Origin: SPDF01 sp963699825
GTDB lineage: Bacteria; Gemmatimonadota; Gemmatimonadetes; Gemmatimonadales; GWC2-71-9
Direction: 5' to 3'
DNA length: 64,000 nt
NCBI GenBank assembly: GCA_963699825.1
Contig: CAVOVI010000004.1
Span: 558,001-622,000, forward strand
Shown: one piece after another, positions 16,963 to 26,393 of the stretch
How the letters are laid out: every line of letters begins with the position of its first letter
Position numbering within the stretch: position 1 is the stretch's first letter
The notes under the pieces: model-generated
Database searches by the model: none
The model's input: the letters and a program-made list of their open reading frames with translations, nothing else
Told to the model about the DNA's origin: nothing
Made by a program: the position numbers and the translations under genes

Positions 16963-19419
16963 CTATCCCACTACCAGGTTCAACAACCGCCCCGGCACAT
17001 AAATCTGCTTGCGAAGTTCCTTCCCCTCCGTAAACCGTTTCACGGCATCCTCGCGCATGGCGGCCGCGGCAATGGCCGCTTCCTCCGCGCCGCGCGGCAC
17101 CCGCACCTTGCCCCGCGTCTTGCCGTTGACCTGCACCGGGATTTCCATCGTGTCCTCGACGGTCAGCCCCTCGTCCCAGGTCGGCCAGGCGGCTGAGAAG
17201 ACCGTCGTCACCCCGCCCAGCCGTTCCCAGCACTCCTCCGAGAAGTGCGGCGCAAAGGGCGCCAGCATCACCACCATGTCCTTCACGATGTGGCGCTCGG
17301 AGCAGTTGGTCTCCCGCATCGTGTTGAGCAGCTCCATCAGCGCGGCGATGGCGGTGTTGTAACTCAGCGCCTCCATCGCCTCGGTCACCTTCTTGACCGT
17401 CTGGTGCCACTTCACCACCACCGACTGATGCACTTCCACCCCGGCGAGCGTCACGTGCTCGCACTGGCCCACCAGGTCCCAGACCTTCTCGAGGAAGCGG
17501 CGCGGCCCGCTGATGCCGGAGTCCCGGAAGTCGCCCCCCTCCTGGAAGGGGCCGAGGAACATCAGGTACATCCGGAAGGTGTCGGCTCCCCACTTCGTGA
17601 TGTACTCGTCGGGAATGACGACGTTGCCCTTCGACTTCGACATCTTGGCGCCGTCCTTGACGATGAGCCCGTGGGCCCGGAACGTCGTGAACGGTTCCTC
17701 GAACTGCACATGCCCAAGTTCATTGAGCACCATCGCGATGAATCGCGAGTAGAGCAGGTGCAGCACGGCGTGCTCGTTGCCGCCGATGTACATCGTGACC
17801 GGGCACCACTTCGCGGTTCGCGCCGGATCGAACGGCCGGTCGTCGAACTCGGTGTTGGGGTACCGCAGGTAGTACCACGCCGAATCGAGGAAGGTGTCGG
17901 AGACGTCCGTCTCCCGCCGCGCCCGCGTCCCGCACTCCGGGCAGGGGACGAAGTACCACTCCTCGTGCCGCGCCAGCGGGGACACACCGGAGTCATCGGG
18001 CCGGAAGTCATCGATCGGCGGCAACAACACCGGCAGGTCCGCTTCCGGCACCGGCACCGGTCCACAGGTCGGGCAGTGGATGATCGGGATCGGCGGACCC
18101 CAGTACCGCTGGCGGGAAATGCACCAGTCGTAGAGGCGGAAACGGACCGTCCGGGTGCCGTGGCCTTCGCGCTCCAGCCACGCGGTGATGTCGCGCAGCG
18201 CCTCCTCGGCCGGTCGCCCGGTCCACGGCCCCGAATGCACCAGCGTGTAACCCGCCGTGTCGGTCTCGGCCTCGCGCATCGGCGCGTCGGGATCCTGACC
18301 CTCGCGCGCCAGCACGCGGGTGATCGGCAGGTCGAACTTCTGCGCAAAGGCGAAGTCCCGCTCGTCGTGCGCGGGCACCGCCATGATTGCGCCGGTCCCG
18401 TATTCCATCAGGACATAGTCGGCGATCCAGACCGGAATCTTCCCGCCGGTAGCGGGATTGATCGCGTGGGCGCCGGTGAAGACCCCCGTCTTCTCCTTGT
18501 CGCCCACCTTGCGCGAGATCAGGTCAAGCGAGGCGACCTGCGCGCGGTACGCCTCCACGGCTGGCCGCTCGGCGTCGGTCGTGAGCTGGGCCACGAGGGG
18601 ATGCTCCGGGGCAAGCACCATGAAGGTGGCGCCGTAGAGCGTATCGGGGCGGGTCGTGTACACCCGGATGGCCCCGCAATCCCCATCCACCACGAAGTCG
18701 ATCTCGGCCCCTTCCGAGCGGCCGAGCCAGTTTCGCTGTGCCTGCACGGTGGTGTCGGACCAGTCCATCTTGGACCGGTCGTCGAGGTTGGCGAGGAGTC
18801 GCTCGGCGTACTCGGTGATGCGGAAGTACCACTGCTGCAGCGCCCGCTGCTCGACTTTCGTGTCGGGGTGCCGTTCACAGAACCCGTTGATGACCTGTTC
18901 GTTGGCGAGCACCGTCTTGCACTCGGGACACCAGTTGACCGCGCCATGCTTGCGGTACGCCTTCCCCGACTTGTAGAGCTGGAGGAAGAGCCACTGGGTC
19001 CACTTGTAGTAGGCCGGGTCGGTGGTCGACAGCACGTTGCGCCAGGAGAACATCCCGCCCACCCGCGTCAGCTGCCGCGTGAAGTTGGCGATGTTGCGCG
19101 GAATGAGCTCTGCCGGATGGATGCCGAGCTTGATGGCGTAATTCTCGGAGTGGATGCCGAAGGCGTCGAACCCGATCGGCTCGAAGACGTCGAATCCCTG
19201 CAGCCGCTTGAAGCGGCCGAACGCGTCGCTGCCCGTGAACGCAAACATGTTCCCCACATGCAGCCCTTCGGCCGATGGGTAGGGGAACATCATCAGGTTG
19301 TAGAAGGGCCGTGCGGCGGCGTCGAGATCCGGCTCGTTGGTGTGGCGGTCGGCCCAGCGGGCCTGCCACTTGGCTTCGACGGCCTGGGGGTCGTAGCGGT
19401 ACGATTGCTGGTCAGTCAT
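16963..19419 (-). CDS. leuS: Leucyl-tRNA synthetase
   Basis: An 818-residue class Ia synthetase with no frame break. The HIGH-like motif is in MFPYPSAEGLHVGN near residue 50, the CP1 editing domain is in the middle (the TRPDTLYGATFMVLAP segment is diagnostic of LeuRS), and KMSKSKGNVV is near residue 591. The anticodon-binding domain and a C-terminal VNGKTRGKVRVP domain close the protein. It charges tRNA-Leu and proofreads. The ATG at 19419 (MTDQQSYRYDPQ) is chosen over upstream frame because homology begins there and a TAGATTTC element ends eight bases upstream, with no Shine-Dalgarno; translation may be leaderless. Confidence 0.97.
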   Translation of the reverse strand: MTDQQSYRYDPQAVEAKWQARWADRHTNEPDLDAAARPFYNLMMFPYPSAEGLHVGNMFAFTGSDAFGRFKRLQGFDVFEPIGFDAFGIHSENYAIKLGIHPAELIPRNIANFTRQLTRVGGMFSWRNVLSTTDPAYYKWTQWLFLQLYKSGKAYRKHGAVNWCPECKTVLANEQVINGFCERHPDTKVEQRALQQWYFRITEYAERLLANLDDRSKMDWSDTTVQAQRNWLGRSEGAEIDFVVDGDCGAIRVYTTRPDTLYGATFMVLAPEHPLVAQLTTDAERPAVEAYRAQVASLDLISRKVGDKEKTGVFTGAHAINPATGGKIPVWIADYVLMEYGTGAIMAVPAHDERDFAFAQKFDLPITRVLAREGQDPDAPMREAETDTAGYTLVHSGPWTGRPAEEALRDITAWLEREGHGTRTVRFRLYDWCISRQRYWGPPIPIIHCPTCGPVPVPEADLPVLLPPIDDFRPDDSGVSPLARHEEWYFVPCPECGTRARRETDVSDTFLDSAWYYLRYPNTEFDDRPFDPARTAKWCPVTMYIGGNEHAVLHLLYSRFIAMVLNELGHVQFEEPFTTFRAHGLIVKDGAKMSKSKGNVVIPDEYITKWGADTFRMYLMFLGPFQEGGDFRDSGISGPRRFLEKVWDLVGQCEHVTLAGVEVHQSVVVKWHQTVKKVTEAMEALSYNTAIAALMELLNTMRETNCSERHIVKDMVVMLAPFAPHFSEECWERLGGVTTVFSAAWPTWDEGLTVEDTMEIPVQVNGKTRGKVRVPRGAEEAAIAAAAMREDAVKRFTEGKELRKQIYVPGRLLNLVVG

Positions 19420-19427
19420 GATGGGGT

Positions 19428-19458
19428 GAAATCTACCCGCCGCCCGAGGGGGAGCCAA
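19428..19458 (-). promoter_or_regulatory. TTG-N20-TAGATTTC promoter of leuS
   Basis: On the minus strand TTG (19458-19456) and TAGATTTC (19435-19428) are 20 bases apart. The end of the element is eight bases from the leuS ATG, so the transcript start should fall at or next to the start codon. Confidence 0.6.
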
Positions 19459-19474
19459 GCGCCGGTACAGCGCC

Positions 19475-19505
19475 TTGCTGGAGGGGACCGGCAAGCCTAA
19501 GTTTT
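19475..19505 (+). promoter_or_regulatory. TTG-N20-TAAGTTTT promoter of the chemoreceptor gene
   Basis: TTG at 19475-19477 and TAAGTTTT at 19498-19505 are 20 bases apart, divergent from the leuS promoter. The ATG is at 19541 after a GCGGAG site. Confidence 0.55.
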
Positions 19506-19540
19506 CATGCACTCCCCACTTACATCGCCAGCGGAGCCCC

Positions 19541-21235
19541 ATGGCCGGCGTCAGGAAAGACCTCACCCGATCCCTCTACCTGTACGGCACCGCCGTGCTG
19601 GTCCTTTTCGGCGCCCTGATGGCCGGGATCATGAACGGCAACGAGTCCCGCCACCTGCGGCGAGCGCTCGACGAGCGACTGGTGGGTCTGGCCGACCGTT
19701 CGGCGGCGCTGCTGGAGCAGGCGCTGGAGTACCAGCCAGGGGCGATGGCCCGCCTGGCGGCGCCCGGGGCCGCTTCGGCCGACGCCGCGGCATCGATCGA
19801 CCGCCTGTTGTCGACCTCGCGGACCGAGGCCGACATGGTCGAGGTCGCCGTCCTCGGTGGGACCGGCGCCGTCATCTGGAGCAGCCGCCCGACGACGACA
19901 GTCGGATCCCAGATCAATGGCTTGGAGCTGGCAACCGGCAGGAATGGCTTGCAGGTGCTCTCCCTCACGCTCGCCGGCGTATCCTCCCGAGCCGCAGTCC
20001 TCCCGGTGGCCGGCTCGAACTGGCGCGTCATTACGAGCGCTCCCGAGGCTCGACGGAGCGATCTCACCAGCAACCTGGTCCTCTTCAGCATCCTGATCTT
20101 CACGCTCGGTGGCATCATCACCCTCTGGCTCCTGGGACGCTGGCTCGACCGCCGGATCCTCGGCCCCCTGCTCGTCGCCGAAGAGGTCGCCACTCAGGTT
20201 GCGCAGGGGAACCTCAGCGCCAACGTGACGGAGATCGGTGCCGCGGGTGCCGAGGGGAATCGGCTGTTGCGGGCCATCGCGGCGATGGTCAACGCGCTCC
20301 AGAACCTGGTCGGTGCCATTCGGGGCGCCTCGAGCGAAGCCGCGGCGATGGCGGAAGAGATATCGGCGGCCACCCAGCAGATGTCAGCCTCGACAGAAGA
20401 GGTGGCGAACACCACCGCCGACCTGACGGAACGGGCCACCAAGCAGGCAGGGGTCGTGCGGCTGGCGGCCAACGATGCCGGCAAGATTCTCGGCATCGCG
20501 GAGTCCCTGGCGTCGGGTGCCACGCAGGCGGCCCAGCGGAATGCCGCGCTGGCCGCCCTCGCCCGCTCGCATCGGGAGCAGCTGGACCGAAGCACCACGG
20601 AACTCGCCAAGCTCACCGAGGAAGTCGAACTCGGGGCGGAAGAGGCGGAACTGCTGGCCTCCTCGTCCGAGGAGATCGAGAAGTTCATCACGCAGACCAA
20701 GGCGATCGCCAAGCAGACCCACATGCTGGCCCTGAACGCCGCCATTGAGGCGGCGCGGGCAGGCGGCGAGGGTCGGGGGTTCAGCGTGGTGGCGGAAGAG
20801 GTGCGGAAGCTGGCGGGCCAGGCGGCTCAGGCGGCCACCTCGACGAGTGAGACGGTGCAGAGCGTGCTGTCGCGGGTGCAAACCGCCCGGGAACGGCTGC
20901 TCCGGCTGGCCCAGGGAGGGATCGTCGCCCGCGACGCCGCGCAGGCCGCCGCCGAAGGGCTCCGCACGGTGGCGGAAGATGCCGATGCCAACGACCAGTG
21001 GACCCAGGCCATCTCTGCCTCGGCCGACGACGTGCGCATCCTGATTGACGGAATTGCCGGGCGGATGAAGGAAGTGTCGGCCGGTACGGAAGAATATGCG
21101 GCGGCGGCCCAGCAGATCGCGGCGGCGGCACAGGAACTCAATGCGTCCACCGAAGAGATCGCTTCCTCCGCCGGCCACCTCGCCGATGCGGCGGAGCGGC
21201 TGACCAACGCGGTCGGTGGGTTTCGCGTAACCTAG
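19541..21235 (+). CDS. Methyl-accepting chemotaxis protein
   Basis: A 564-residue chemoreceptor: TM1 at about 13-31 (LYGTAVLVLFGALMAGIM), a small periplasmic sensor of about 145 residues, TM2 at about 180-205, HAMP, and a long cytoplasmic coiled coil. The conserved signalling tip reads KQTHMLALNAAIEAARAGGE and GRGFSVVAEEVRKLAGQA, so it should dock CheA/CheW. There is no C-terminal CheR-docking pentapeptide. No che or flagellar genes are in the window. It converges with the aminotransferase gene, overlapping by four bases. Confidence 0.95.
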   Translation: MAGVRKDLTRSLYLYGTAVLVLFGALMAGIMNGNESRHLRRALDERLVGLADRSAALLEQALEYQPGAMARLAAPGAASADAAASIDRLLSTSRTEADMVEVAVLGGTGAVIWSSRPTTTVGSQINGLELATGRNGLQVLSLTLAGVSSRAAVLPVAGSNWRVITSAPEARRSDLTSNLVLFSILIFTLGGIITLWLLGRWLDRRILGPLLVAEEVATQVAQGNLSANVTEIGAAGAEGNRLLRAIAAMVNALQNLVGAIRGASSEAAAMAEEISAATQQMSASTEEVANTTADLTERATKQAGVVRLAANDAGKILGIAESLASGATQAAQRNAALAALARSHREQLDRSTTELAKLTEEVELGAEEAELLASSSEEIEKFITQTKAIAKQTHMLALNAAIEAARAGGEGRGFSVVAEEVRKLAGQAAQAATSTSETVQSVLSRVQTARERLLRLAQGGIVARDAAQAAAEGLRTVAEDADANDQWTQAISASADDVRILIDGIAGRMKEVSAGTEEYAAAAQQIAAAAQELNASTEEIASSAGHLADAAERLTNAVGGFRVT

Positions 21236-22343
21236 GCGCCGCGCTCCGCAATTTCCGAGAGCGCCGACAACAGGCCGGCAAAGTGTCCCGGCGTCAGGTC
21301 TCCCATATGGCCGATGCGGATCATCGCATCGGCCATTTCGTCGAGGCCCGCACCGATCGTCCAGCCCCGCTCCAGCAGCTCGCCGGCGACGGCCCGGCCC
21401 GTGGTCCCCTCCGGCACCCGCAGCGCCGACACCGTCCATGCCCGCCGCCCCTCCGGCGCAAAGAAGCTGTAGGCCGGGTGCGCCGTCCACCCACTCCTCC
21501 ATCATGGTGAGCATCGAGCGATGCCGCTTCCACCGGGCCTCGACGCCCCCCTCCGCATCGATCCGCTTGAGCTGGGCCTCCAGCGCCAGGTAGAGCGGGA
21601 GCGCCGGCGTCTGGGTCGGCTGGTTGATCTTGACCGCCTCGTCGTGCAGGACCAGGTCGAAATACCAGCCGGGATGCGCCTGCTCGCAGGCGCGCTCCAT
21701 CATCGCGGGGGAAGCCACGGCCAGCGAAATGCCGGGGGGCATCGCGAGCGCCTTCTGGGAGCCGGTAAAGACGAAGTCGAGCCCCCACGCATCGGTCTCG
21801 ACCGGTGACCCGCCCACCGAGGTGACGGCGTCCACCAGCAGGACGATGTCCTTCCGCCCACGGACCACCTGCCGCCAGCTCCTCCAGCGGCACCAGCGTG
21901 CCGGTGGAGGTCTCACAGTGCACGACCGCGACGGCGTCCACCTGGTGCTTGTCGAGCGCCGCTGCGAGCTCATCCGCTTCGAGCGCACGGCCGAGGGGCA
22001 CCGGCAGGCGCACCACCTCCTTGCCGCACCGCTTGGCGATCCGGGCGAACCGGTCGCCGAAGAAGCCGCCATCAATCACGAGCACACGCTCGCGCACGCC
22101 ACCCGCCACCGCCGCCTCCATGAACCCCGTGGCGGAGCTGGTGGCCATCAGCACGGGGCGCGTGGTACGGAAGAGTCGCTGGAGCTGCGGCTCCATCCGC
22201 TGCAGCATCGCGACCATCTGGGGGCCCCGGTGCGCGAACATCGGGTGGACCATGGCCTGCAGCACGTCGATGTGAACGTCGGTCGGGCCGGGGAGGAAGA
22301 AGCGGCCGAAGGTATAGTCGGAGGGCATACCGGTCGAAGTCAT
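21232..22343 (-). CDS. Class V aminotransferase, alanine-glyoxylate/serine-pyruvate type (two frame breaks)
   Basis: The N-terminus LPGPTDVHIDVLQAMVHPMF and the middle LLVDAVTSVGGSPVETDAWG and FVFTGSQKALAMPPGISLAV (PLP lysine in SQK) are diagnostic of the alanine-glyoxylate aminotransferase branch of fold type I. The C-terminus is VSALRVPEGTTGRAVAGELL, then IRIGHMGDLTPGHFAGLL. The three parts lie in different frames with breaks near 21870 and 21490, both probably sequence errors. Its ATG shares one base with the corrected stop of the nicotinamidase gene, so it is the third gene of the NAD-salvage operon. The substrate amine is not determined. Confidence 0.85.
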
Positions 22344-23018
22344 CACGTCTCCCGATCACGGGGAGTGCGGAACTGGTCGAGCACCCCGCCCCGCACGATC
22401 TCATCGCTGGTCACCAATTGAACGCCGCGCGCCCGCCAGTCCGCCAGCAGCTGCATCGCCGGCGTCGGCATCGATCGCGCGGACCGCGTCCGTCACAAGC
22501 AGCAACTGGATGTCCGGGCGTCGCGCCAGAAGCCCCTCGACCGCGTAGCGATCGCAGACGTCGAGTGCCACGCCATACAGCACGACCACATCCGGCGCGA
22601 TTTCGTCCAGCACCGGCTCGACGTTCGCATTGGTAAAGACATCGAACCAGTGCTTGTGGAACAGGATATCCCCGTCGTGCGCCGCCACGTGACGCCGGAC
22701 CTTGTCCGCGTCCATCGGGTCGGGCTCGAAGACGAGGGGGTTGCGAAGCGGCGTCTCGGGGACTTTGTGCTGGCCCGGAGTACCGCGCATGCAGTGCGGC
22801 GGGAAGGTCGTCTTGAAGTCTGGGGTATCACTCAGCTCGCGGTGGCCGGGGACATGATCATCGGCACTGGCGACGATTCGGATGCCATGCTGGTGGGCGT
22901 AATCGGTCAGGGCGCGCAACGCCGGCCCGATCTCCTCGCTTCCTGGCACGTACAACAACCCGTCCGACCGCATGAAATCGTGCTGGGTATCCACGTCCCA
23001 GAAGAGGAGCCGACTCAT
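22343..23018 (-). CDS. pncA: Nicotinamidase / isochorismatase-family hydrolase (frame break near 22467)
   Basis: An isochorismatase-fold cysteine hydrolase with the Asp in FWDVDTQHDFM, a Lys in LFHKHWFDVF and the nucleophilic Cys in LYGVALDVCDRYAVEGLL, completing the Asp-Lys-Cys triad. Nicotinamidase converts nicotinamide to nicotinate, the substrate of the upstream enzyme. The original frame stops early, but after a one-base change near 22467 it reads LLADWRARGVQLVTSDEIV and ends exactly one base into the next ATG, so the full-length form is favoured. The upstream pncB-like frame runs into this ATG without a stop. Confidence 0.82.
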
Positions 23019-24075
23019 ACGCACCCGCTCCAGCCGGGGATTGGGCTGATACTCGCGGCCAACCTTGGCGCACGGCTTCCCGTCGAGCAGGACGACATCG
23101 GCGGTAAAGTCGAACCGGCCCTGAAAGAGCGAGGAGCCCACGCCATAGGCATCCACCGGGACTTCCTGGCGGTGGAACTCACGGATCTTGTCGGCGGTGA
23201 AGCCACCGGACACGACGATCTTCACGTCGCTGGAACCCCTCGGCGTCGAGCGCGCGGCGGACATTCCAGACCAACTGCGGGTTGACGCCAGTCGGTGGAA
23301 AGCGGCCCATCTGTGGCAGGACAGACGTGTCGACCAGTTTCTCGCTGGTATCGATCCGGACGCCGAACAGCTTGTCGCCGAGCGCGCGGGCCACCTCGAG
23401 TGAGGTCCGGACGCAGTCGTTCTCGAAATCCACGAGCGTCACCACCTGCACACCGGCGGGCGCGTGCTCCAGGAACTTCAGCGTGGCGCGGACGGTGTCT
23501 CCACCATAGGCCGCAATGAGTGCGTGCGGTACGGTGCCGATCCCCTCACTGCCCCACCACGAGGCCTGGGCGTCGGTGGAGACGCCGATGGCGCCGGCGA
23601 TGTGCGCCGCATACCCGTCACCGGTCTGCACCAGCCAGTGGTCGTGCCGGGCGGGGAAGAACATCACCGTCTGCGGAGCGGCCGCCTCCACCACCCGGCG
23701 GGTGTTGGTACCCACGCGCGTCCTTCGGGCCAGCACGCCAAGGTAGAGCGTCTCAAGATGGGCAAAGGCGTCGTAGGGGCCGTTGATGAGCATGACCGTT
23801 TCCCACGCCTCGACCTCGTCGCCGTCGTAGAGCGCGTGGACTTCAAGTTCGGGCCACTCCACGGCGCAGAGCTTGAGGATGGCGATCGCCTCGTCGACGC
23901 CCCCGAGAAAGGCCTTCTGCTTGCCGAAGACCTGCATCGTGACGCGCGGCCGATAGGCGTCGGCGATCAGGACTTCGCGAGCCCGAACGAAGTATTTGTC
24001 GGAGTAGTAGCCCGAGCGCATCTTCTCGACCGGGAGGTTGAAGATGTGCGGGTCAAGCCGGGGGCGACGGGCCAT
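23015..24075 (-). CDS. pncB: Nicotinate phosphoribosyltransferase (frame break near 23232)
   Basis: The N-terminus has MRSGYYSDKYFVRAREVL, the substrate motif of this family. The body has GVLARRTRVGTNTRRVVEAA, DGYAAHIAGAIGVST and RIDTSEKLVDTSV, then after a frame change KIVVSGGFTADKI and YGVGSSLFQGRFDFTADVV. It makes nicotinate mononucleotide from nicotinate and PRPP, the committing step of Preiss-Handler NAD synthesis. As sequenced the last frame has no stop before the pncA ATG; an alternative frame has a TGA overlapping that ATG at 23015-23017. So either the two are truly fused or an indel hides the stop. It is transcribed from a TTG-N20-TAACTTC promoter. Confidence 0.85.
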
Positions 24076-24113
24076 GCGCAGGGGGCTCTCTCTCGTTGGG
24101 GATATCGATGCGG

Positions 24114-24143
24114 GAAGTTAGGAGGCGCGAGAGGGGGGGGCAA
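24114..24143 (-). promoter_or_regulatory. TTG-N20-TAACTTC promoter of the pncB operon
   Basis: On the minus strand TTG (24143-24141) and TAACTTC (24120-24114) are 20 bases apart. The -33 region shares the palindrome CAAGTTG with the divergent promoter of the asparaginase gene, whose TTG is at 24145-24147. Confidence 0.6.
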
Positions 24144-24144
24144 G

Positions 24145-24174
24145 TTGACAGGGGCCCCGGCGGCGTCTAACTCT
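24145..24174 (+). promoter_or_regulatory. TTGACA / TTG-N20-TAACTCT promoter of the glycosylasparaginase gene
   Basis: TTG(ACA) at 24145-24150 and TAACTCT at 24168-24174 are 20 bases apart from the TTG. The GTG start at 24213 follows an AGGAG site. The two divergent -33 boxes are separated by one base. Confidence 0.55.
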
Positions 24175-24212
24175 AACGGTCAAGCCCCCTTGCACGTCAC
24201 TCAGGAGACCCA

Positions 24213-25254
24213 GTGACCGACAACCTCTCCCGCCGGAACTTCCTCGGTGCCGGCGCCGCCGCGCTCGCCGCCGGGGCGCTGCCGGCCCGCCTCAACGCCA
24301 TCGAGGCCCCCGCCATCATCCTGCGCGGCGCCAGCCGCCCGGTGGCCATCAGTTCGGCCAACAGCCTGGCCCCTGTCAGCCGCGCCCTCGAGCTGGTCCA
24401 GCAGGGGAGCGACACGCTCGACGCCGCGGTCGAGGGGGTCAAGATCCAGGAGCTCGATCCGAAGGACAACTCGGTCGGCTACGGCGGGCTCCCGAATGAA
24501 GATGGCGTGGTCCAGCTCGATGCGTCATGCGTTCATGGCCCCACGCGGCGAGCGGGGGCGGTGGGATCGCTCGAGGGAATCAAGACACCCAGTGAAGTGG
24601 CCAAGCTCGTACTCAAGTACACCAATCACATCATGCTGGTCGGGGAAGGCGCCAAGAAGTTCGCGCTCTCCTACGGGTTCCAGGATGAGGATCTCCTGAC
24701 GCCCGAGTCCCGCCAGCGCTGGCTCACCTGGCGCGCCAACCGGGGCGGCAGCGACGACTGGCTCGATGTACCGGACAACACGCCGATGGTGGTACGCCCC
24801 ACCGGCACCATCAACCTGAACGTGGTCAACGCCGCGGGCGACCTCAGCTCCGTGACGACCACCAGCGGACTCGCCTGGAAGATTGATGGCCGGGTGGGAG
24901 ACTCGCCGATCGTCGGGGCCGGGCAGTACACCGACAACGACGTCGGGATCCGCAGGATCCACGGGACGAGGCGAATCCAACATCATGGTTTGTGGCGGAT
25001 TCTTGACGGTGGAGCACATGCGGCGCGGCATGTCCCCGACCGACGCCTGCATGGAGACCCTTCGTCGGGTGATGGCGATGACTCCACCGAGACTGCTGCG
25101 GGAGGATGGACGCCCGAACTTCAGTCTCCAGTTCTACGCCGTGAACAAGAAGGGGGAGTACGGCGCGGCCTCGCTCTTCCGGCGCGGTACGCCGTGCACG
25201 ACGGAACCGCCGCCGCGTTCAAGGACTGCGCCGTCCTGTACTCCGTCGAAATAG
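24213..25254 (+). CDS. Glycosylasparaginase / N-terminal-nucleophile asparaginase with Tat signal (frame breaks)
   Basis: A twin-arginine signal (SRRNFLGAGAAALAAGALPA) is followed by the Ntn-hydrolase type 2 asparaginase fold: DTLDAAVEGVKIQELDPKDN, VGYGGLPNEDGVVQLDASCV, and the autocleavage site PTGTINLNVV, where the Thr after Gly would become the nucleophile. GRVGDSPIVGAGQYTDN supplies the substrate-binding Arg and Gly-rich loop. After about 24940 the frame changes (GESNIMVCGGFLTVEHMRRG) and it changes back near 25185 (RYAVHDGTAAAFKDCAVLYS). It should cleave N-glycosyl- or beta-aspartyl-asparagine links in the periplasm. Confidence 0.88.
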
Positions 25255-25260
25255 GTGCCC

Positions 25261-26372
25261 ATGCTCCGCCGACTGCCCCTGTTGCTGACCCTGCTGCTCG
25301 CCGCCACCCCGTTGGCGGCGCAGAACCGCTGGCTCAGCAACTACTACCCCTACATCGCATCCTCGCCGAACACCTTCCCCCTCCTGGGCGCCCGGTACGA
25401 CTACCGCCGGGACGCCGAGTGGGACGACCCCTGGCTCTCCGACGGCTCGCTCGCCGCCACGGTGGCGCTCGGGTTCAACGGGAGCCAGATGGCCACGCTC
25501 GTCTTCCGCGCCCCCGGGCTCTGGAAGGACTGGCGGCTCTTTGCCGAGGGATTCGGCGTCAAGGATTCGCGGATGGGGTATTTCGGCATCGGCAACGACG
25601 CCCCCTACGATCCGTCGCTCGAGATCAACAACAGCAACTACTACCGCGTGCGTCGCGGCCGGCTGGGCGGACGGGTGGAGGTCACGCGACACATCGCCGG
25701 GCCACCTCGAGGCGGCGGTCGCCGGGGGCGTGGTCGGCACGGAGTTCACCTCCCTCCCGGCGCCGACCCTCTTCGGCACCGAGGTCGGCGACGTCGCTCG
25801 ACGCGACCGACTACACCGGCAGCCTGCGACTGGTGTACGACACGCGGGACCGGGAGTACAACCCCTCCACCGGCACCCTGCTCCAGGTGGGCGGACTGGT
25901 GGGCAATTCCTACGGCCGTTTCTACGGCGACGCGCGGGGATTCGTCCATCCCTTCTTCGGCACCGTCGTGGCCGCGCGGGTGACAGCGGTCACCACCTCC
26001 GGCAATGCACCCCTGAGCTCCGCGTACGAATTGCACCTCTGGGAAGAGTCGCGCTGGCAGTACGGTGGCCAGGAGACCAACCGCGGTCTGGCCGGCGGGC
26101 GGTTCGTCGATGCCGACCAGCTCTCCGCCTCGCTCGAGGTGCGGCAGACGATTCTCGATGTCGGGGACTTCGGCGGAGCAGGCGTCATCGGCTTTGTCGA
26201 TGTCGGCCGCGTGTTCCCCGAAGGGGAGCTTTCCCTCACGACCGACGGCATGGCGCTCACGGGCGGCGTCGGACTCCTCTTCCGCGCCCTGAAGGCGGGG
26301 ATCATGACGCTCAACTTCGCGTGGGGCCCCGACGGCTACGTCTTCTCCGCCACCACCGGATGGAGTTTCTAG
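25261..26372 (+). CDS. Outer-membrane beta-barrel protein of the BamA/D15-like surface antigen type (two frame breaks)
   Basis: Signal peptide (LLLTLLLAATPLAAQ), then amphipathic strands typical of a D15/Omp85-type barrel. The strands LRLVYDTRDREYNPSTGTLL and LGGRFVDADQLSASLEVRQT and the closing TLNFAWGPDGYVFSATTGWS, with a terminal aromatic, match patatin- or BamA-like surface antigens without POTRA domains. Breaks near 25700 and 25790 move the reading frame; the parts join into about 370 residues. It sits between the asparaginase and the ABC exporter on the same strand. Substrate or cargo unknown. Confidence 0.8.
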
Positions 26373-26393
26373 CCGACCGATTACCTTCCCTGC

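Noticed and set aside
17245..19500. Long plus-strand frame opposite leuS
   Set aside because: It mirrors leuS, is His/Arg/Gly-rich with no domain, and arises from GC-rich codon third positions.
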